A stretch of 64,000 bases of DNA from Synchiropus splendidus (Eukaryota; Chordata; Actinopteri; Syngnathiformes; Callionymidae): NCBI RefSeq assembly GCF_027744825.2, contig NC_071334.1, forward strand, positions 65,570,937 through 65,634,936. Direction: 5' to 3'. Below, one piece after another: positions 59,009 through 64,000 of this stretch. The translations under genes were made by a program, and so were the position numbers. Position 1 is the stretch's first letter. Each line of letters begins with the position of its first letter. The notes beneath the pieces were generated by a model, which worked only from the letters and a program-made list of their open reading frames with translations, was not told the DNA's origin and did not search any database.

Positions 59009-59116
59009 CGCCGCAGTCGCGAGGAGCACCTTGCGGATGGCGCCAGCCGATGACAGATCTCCTCAAACAGAGACGGTGGATGGTGTTTTCCTTCCTGGAT
59101 CATTAGGATGCAGATA
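59009..59116 (+). repeat. Segment duplicated directly at 56.58-56.68 kb
   Basis: CGCCGCAGTCGCGAGGAGCA...CATTAGGATGCAGATA. It has no transposon termini. It is the longer of the two versions and so possibly the source. Confidence 0.8.
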
Positions 59117-59224
59117 TCTGTGACCTGGCTCCGTGTTTACAACCAAACCATGCGGAAACGACCTCGTGCGCGTCTTCGTGTGCCATGTGTTTGTTTTTTG
59201 GCAAATCGCCTTTGATATAAATGT

Positions 59225-59245
59225 GTCTCATTAAGGTAATGAGAC
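59225..59245. promoter_or_regulatory. Inverted ATTA/TAAT palindrome
   Basis: GTCTCATTA-AGG-TAATGAGAC, two perfect 9-bp arms with a 3-bp centre, inside a CpG-containing low-repeat block (59150-59295). Paired ATTA sites are typical homeodomain-dimer targets. A regulatory role is inference. Confidence 0.35.
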
Positions 59246-61475
59246 GCTTTCATTATCACTTAGACGCCCTTGTCGGCGGTGCTAAACAAGGCCGGCTGTT
59301 TCAAACCCAGTAGGTTTCGGAGTTGATTCGCAGCAGGGGAGCAGGACAGGCAGCAGAGTCAGCAGGCGGTGGAAATCTTCATTGGAATGGAGATGTCTAA
59401 CTGAGGTGCATGACAGTATGTAGAGCTCGATTGTCTTTCCTTTCATGTTCCTCTTATTTTTTCCCTCATGATCATCTTTAAAAATCATTAAACAACAAAG
59501 ACCTCAGACATATCATTTCATATAGCTGTTGCATGCTGGTTGGCTGCCTGTAATAAATAGACACGAATAGACAGAAACTTTTAAAATTCTTTTCAATTTC
59601 ATGGATTAAATTGTCGTCATTCACAGTGCAGGAACCAGATCGAATGGTTCTTGTTATATTTTTAGTCCCAGCTGTTGAGCAAGTTATTTTTATGGTTCAT
59701 ATAGGAATAAACTACAACTAAAGGGGCTTTCACACTGAACTAAAGAAGGCTAAGCACATGTGCACATGAAGACGGACATGGAAGCGAGCTATATACAGTG
59801 TTCAGAAAATAAAAAAAAAACAGGTTGAGGTGAATTAAAATGTGCCAAAAAATCTTTCGCAGTAAGATTTGAATTGTACAGTTTTATTGCCACATGAAGA
59901 AAGGACCTCCTGTGGTGCTCAGTCTTTGAGATGTTTACTCTCAGTCTATTAGTCCAGGTGCTTCTGTGTTGGACCAGGAGCTGATGGAGGTTGATGGGTT
60001 GGAAGAAAAACGGACCGGTTTGCCCACCCCTGAGGTTTATGTCCGTTTTTTTTCTACATATCTGATTTGTGACCCACGTCTCAAGGAAGTCATCATCAAC
60101 CAGGCGACACGACGGTCGCTAGCCCAAACATTTCCAAGTGAAACATCAGCTTGACCACCTTATTTTTCTGAGTTCCGAGCACAAAGAGGCATCATCAGCC
60201 TTCAGACGCAAGTAGGACCTTTAGTGTTATGAGACCGTCTATGGAGAGACAGTCGTCCACCCTGTAATACACAACCAGATTTGATGTCCACAGGGCTTTG
60301 AAGCAGGGGTCTATGTAAAAGCCGCATTCATGTCCCTTTCCATCGCAGCCAAAAACACACCCAGACTTCATCTTTCTTTTCCAGTTGTCTCAGCTAAAAT
60401 GTCATTCCATGATGCCCATGAGAGGAGTTACTTATCCAGTGCAGAGTGTCAAGATTCGATTGGGGTTTTATACGAAAAGGTTTTTGCAACCTTATCATTA
60501 ATGATATACAGTACTCTCACTTTAAAAGTGTTGTTGAAAAAGTATTTTGTGTAGGCACCATGTTTGTTATTTTCAAAAGCAAATTACCCAGAAACGGATG
60601 GTCTTTGTTCTTACACACTTCGGTATGAGTTAAGGCGATATTTCACATTGCTTACTCTGCAGCTCTTGTGTGTTAAATGTTTGATCACCAACCAGTGTGC
60701 AACAACACATGAGACACTTTTGTGCGCCTTCATCCTGATACAGAAGTCAATCTGTTTCAGGAGTGACCTTTAGTAGTCATACAGCTTATCTCTTGCTTTT
60801 GACTTGCCCTGAACCCTTGAACTAATCCACAGAGCCAAAGACTGCCGCCCAAATCCACACTCCCCACAGTCCATTTATTCCTCGTTCGTCCTTGCTGTGT
60901 TTGTCTTGAAGGCATTTTAACACCCGTGGAGACGATTGTCTCAACGATCTGAGTGATCTGCGGGCGAACAGTGGTATTATCACCTCTGCCCAGGAGCACT
61001 AAAAGCTCGCCCCCAGTAAACTGAAATACTGCGCGCATGCATGTGTGTAGGAGAATGTGTTCCCATATTCTTTTTTTTATGACTTTCGCCAACACCGCCG
61101 TAAATGGACCAGCAAGCGGGAGGTCATTATGATGCATTTAGGTGGATTGCTTCCATGTAGCAAGGATCAGAACCGAAGTGATACGGACAGAAGTCCAGGA
61201 TCAGCGTTTAGCGCATCAGTGCTGTGTGTGCGGGTGCATATGTGTGTGCAAACCCCAAGGGTTAGAGCTCCTGGTCACAGTGTATGGTTTAAAGTAATTG
61301 CCATCTGAGGGCCACCTGCTGCGCAGGCCTTGAGATCGATGTGTGAAATGCATGGCACCTGTCAAAATGGGACAGTTGTGAAGGCTGCGTGAACACAATG
61401 CATAATGTTTTATCAAAACCTATTTGAATCATGTTTCATCATTGATGATGCACAGTCTGGCTGTGACCAACATTT

Positions 61476-61532
61476 TAGCCAAGAGCACCACCGGCAAAGC
61501 TCTGAAAATTAGGACACTGCTTCATGAAACCT
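61476..61532 (-). repeat. Small dispersed repeat, diverged CTCF-like core
   Basis: CCAAGAGCACCACCGGCAAAG (core decayed), then CTCTGAAAATTAGGACACTG and CTTCATGAAACCTC. The right arm is the best-preserved part. Confidence 0.5.
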
Positions 61533-62731
61533 CAATAGACCCTCGATACTTGTGACTCCTCTTTTCATTGGAGACATAGACCAAGAGGAGCATTTCTTAT
61601 TTACAATACATTTTGTAGGGTCTGATGATCCATATTCTTAAAACGGCCGCGTTCCTGTGGGCCACACTTTGGAGAGCATCCCCAAGCCACGGAGAAATGT
61701 CCGACAAAAATAGATTTCATTGTGTTATAATGTTGCATCTCATTTTTCTTGACAATGGATTATTCCCCTTTAACATGTTCAGTTTGACAACACTATTAAC
61801 CAACATCCAGCGCAAGGTCGTAACATGAGCGGTTACCACGAGAGCACCAGGCGGGTTCATGAACTTTGACACCGGTTAATTTACTATTTCCTCCCTGTCA
61901 GCTTTGATAAGCGTGCAAAATCAATTATGCGCTAGTGACCACAGTGGTGCACATCAGGCACCCGAACAACGCACGTCGACATCTGCAGAGCGCTTGTTCT
62001 CTGCGGCGCTGCAGCTCTACGTCTTTCCAACTTTCTGAGTGGTATTATAGTTCACCTCAGGTGTTTGATGGCCTGCTCCACTTCCCTGCTTGCCTCGGCT
62101 CTGCGAAGCCTTCATCATGACAGTAGAGCTCTGACAAGAAGACAGTAGATCTATGGTCTGTCTGAACGGCTTAGAGGAGGTGTGGACTGGCTGACTCGCT
62201 CCAAGACAGCTTTCATGGATGACTTCCTCGCTTTTATGTGTGACCTAGAAGGGAATCGCGTCGGAAATCACTGAGCTCATCTTTGGAAGCTGTCGTATAA
62301 ATCTTCAGGGATTTGAATTCATCCCGGTTATAATTTAAGGATGGTGGAAGGATGACTTTGTGTAATTATTTGTCTTTTTTGAAAAACTTTATCCGGTGCC
62401 GGACAACTCTATATGAGACAGGATTGGTTCTCTTCACTGTTTCAATGCGCAAATCTATTTTTAACAACTCAGTCTCCGTCACTGAAACATCAGCTCAGGA
62501 TGAACTACAAGGTACTTTGGCGGTTTACAATACATCAATGTACTCACAGAAGAAGCGGAGAAAAGCCCAAGAGGTCAGACGACGGAAATCACTCAAAATT
62601 CAAGGTGTCTTACAATACTACAATCACAGAATTTACCACAGAATATTGTGGAATGTGACATTATATGGCAGATAAACTGTTTTTGTTTGAAAGGGGCACG
62701 TGTGTCCACAGAATATTACACAAAGGGATGC

Positions 62732-62920
62732 GACCAGTGTTGCCAGAGTGACTTTGAAAAAGTAATCCGACTACTACCTACTGGTTACTGCCTTAAAAAT
62801 GACTTCATTACTTTACTGATGACTTCAATTTAAAAATAACTATTTTAGATTTGAAGTTACTGTGCAAGTTACATTTAGCAGCTGCAGACAACACCCCCAG
62901 CGTCTGGAATTTTGAGGTCA
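62732..62920 (+). mobile_element. Possible hAT-type MITE fragment
   Basis: CAGTGTTGCCAGAGTGACTT, then AAAAAGTAATCCGACTACTACC, CTGGTTACTGCC and GAAGTTACTGTGCAAG. The run of 'gtaa/ttac' blocks after CAGTGTTG resembles a widespread fish hAT-derived repeat. The right end and target duplication are not identified. Confidence 0.4.
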
Positions 62921-63331
62921 TCCTCTTATATCTAATCTTAAAAAGTGTTGCCTGGCCATGTATGGAGTCATTTTTTTTCACAACTGAAGCAAGGAAATAA
63001 GATGCCAAAAGGGCCACGTTTTTATTTGCCTGTTTATTGACTTCTTTGTGTAGTCAAACAGTTTGCAGCCTGGTCAGAATATATCGATTTTCTTCAAATC
63101 ATCTGAGACCCATATTTTACCTGAGTACCTGAGTTTTTTTTTGTTTTGTTTTGCTGGTCCTGCAACTCAGGTGCAACCAGTAAACTACATTTTGCTAGAA
63201 AATGCAACTTTAAGTTCAGTGTGACTTCAATGTTTTTGCTCTTCTTCATGATGTGTTTTTTGACATTAATTGTATTATAGACACAGTCCAAAGAAAAATT
63301 CAATATCATCGGTATTCCGACTATTACCACC
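62921..63331. other. Non-coding gap, nothing recognised
   Basis: AT-rich, no supported frame. Confidence 0.35.
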
Positions 63332-63339
63332 ATGTACAG
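63332..63339 (+). repeat. Target-site duplication ATGTACAG, left
   Basis: Identical to 63870-63877. Confidence 0.85.
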
Positions 63340-63869
63340 CAGAGGTGGGCAGTTAAATTTCCTAAAGGGCCACATTATAAACTGTGACAGTAGTGAGGGG
63401 CCATCATGCCAAAAGGAAGGCGGCGATGACTAAGAAACATGACGGGACAAAAAAAATCTTACGTAACAAAGAACGAACCATTCAATGGAAGCAAAGATAT
63501 TAAGTGCAAATATGGCATGAAACCTATAAAAATATTGCATTTATTAGGCAATTATGCAATTTAAGTTGAATATAAATAATGAAACTAGAGCAAAAATATC
63601 TATGAAATATTAAAAGGAAATTCGAATATATATTTTCAATTTTCTTTTCATGTATTTTGAGGAACAAAAAATACTCACTAAAATGGCAGATGAAAAGAAA
63701 TTTAAGTCCTGAACATGTTATAATCATTCTTGAAATAGTAATGCTAAGAAAGAAACAAGACAAAATGACTACTTATCAGTTGTATAGTTTTAGTCCGACC
63801 TCATGAGGGCCGCAAAAACACAAGAAAAGGGCCGCATATGGCCCCCGGGCCGCACTTTGCCCATGTCTG
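63340..63869 (+). mobile_element. hAT miniature transposon with perfect 8-bp target duplication
   Basis: A 530-bp element, CAGAGGTGGGCAGTTAAA...GGCCGCACTTTGCCCATGTCTG, flanked on both sides by ATGTACAG. Short inverted termini of CAGA-TGGGCA type and an 8-bp duplication are diagnostic of hAT elements. It is homologous to 42106-42586. Both copies have paired 'AGGGCCAC/GGGCCGCATATGGCCCCCGG' segments near the right end. Its interior is AT-rich, with only short frames, so it must have been moved by a transposase supplied elsewhere. Confidence 0.85.
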
Positions 63870-63877
63870 ATGTACAG
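63870..63877 (+). repeat. Target-site duplication ATGTACAG, right
   Basis: Identical to 63332-63339. Confidence 0.85.
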
Positions 63878-64000
63878 TAATACCTGTGAACAAAAGGTAT
63901 GAATTTTTATCTTTTTTTTAATGCACAAAAAATGCATATGTTTATTTCTGGCAATGCAGACTAAAGAGATCAACAATAGCACTTTCAAAAACAAGGATGT
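63878..64000. other. Non-coding end of window
   Basis: Nothing recognised. Confidence 0.4.

Larger units (their letters stand above)
59117..62731. other. Non-coding stretch; TAAT palindrome and a CTCF-like repeat
   Basis: No supported gene over 3.6 kb. It holds the palindrome at 59225-59245, a repeat member at 61476-61532, a minus-strand CTCF-like GCCACCTGCTGC at 61311-61322, and a GC-balanced block at 61840-61930. Confidence 0.4.

Noticed and set aside
60757..61137. 126-codon minus-strand frame
   Set aside because: No recognisable motif or splice context. A frame of this length can occur by chance in a less AT-rich block.

Overview
The window looks like AT-rich, gene-poor DNA from a teleost fish nuclear genome. 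The evidence is the repeat content: RTE-clade non-LTR retrotransposon pieces with a GATG tail typical of fish Rex3, hAT and TcMar-type miniature DNA transposons, Penelope-like termini, LINE 3' tails ending in TATC or ACCT units, and six long (TA)n microsatellites. I see no complete host protein-coding gene, no rRNA or tRNA gene, no CRISPR array and no bacterial-style operon. The stretch is best read as intergenic or intronic DNA. Two short open stretches have terminal-exon architecture: about 6.1-6.4 kb on the minus strand and 37.48-37.73 kb on the plus strand. I cannot identify a product for either.

Layout. 0-11 kb: unique sequence, three (TA)n arrays, two pieces of a Tigger-like element, a ~65-bp tandem duplication and a LINE tail. 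12.0-12.9 kb: a TIR transposon that keeps a fragment of an accessory gene on the plus strand and a THAP-type first exon on the minus strand. 13.6-20.8 kb: three copies (one partial) of an LTR-like family; a fourth lies at 51.3 kb in the opposite orientation. Three copies have TG...CA ends and exact or near-exact 5-bp flanking repeats. 26.0-26.7 and 40.3-40.9 kb: two RTE/Rex3-like reverse-transcriptase C-terminal fragments. 29.6-30.6 kb: a composite ~1-kb inverted-repeat element full of TCTCGAGATAA-type motifs. 33-61 kb: a scattered small repeat family whose core (GCGCCATCTAGTGG) reads as a CTCF-like site on the minus strand. 42.1 and 63.3 kb: two hAT miniature elements, the second with a perfect 8-bp target duplication. 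44.4-45.1 kb: a full-length Tigger-like element whose ends abut TA repeats. 56.2-57.0 kb: Penelope-like arms in a ~336-bp hairpin, containing a hammerhead-ribozyme-like core, next to a patchwork of copies of sequences found 3 kb upstream (inverted) and 2.3 kb downstream (direct).

The genes do not form a pathway. The mobile elements are non-autonomous or decayed, and none encodes a complete transposase or reverse transcriptase here. The most unusual items are the 56.6-56.9 kb patchwork, the two-gene TIR element at 12 kb, the composite TCTCGAGATAA element and the CTCF-like repeat family. Family names come from remembered hallmarks of these repeats, not from a search, and are graded accordingly.
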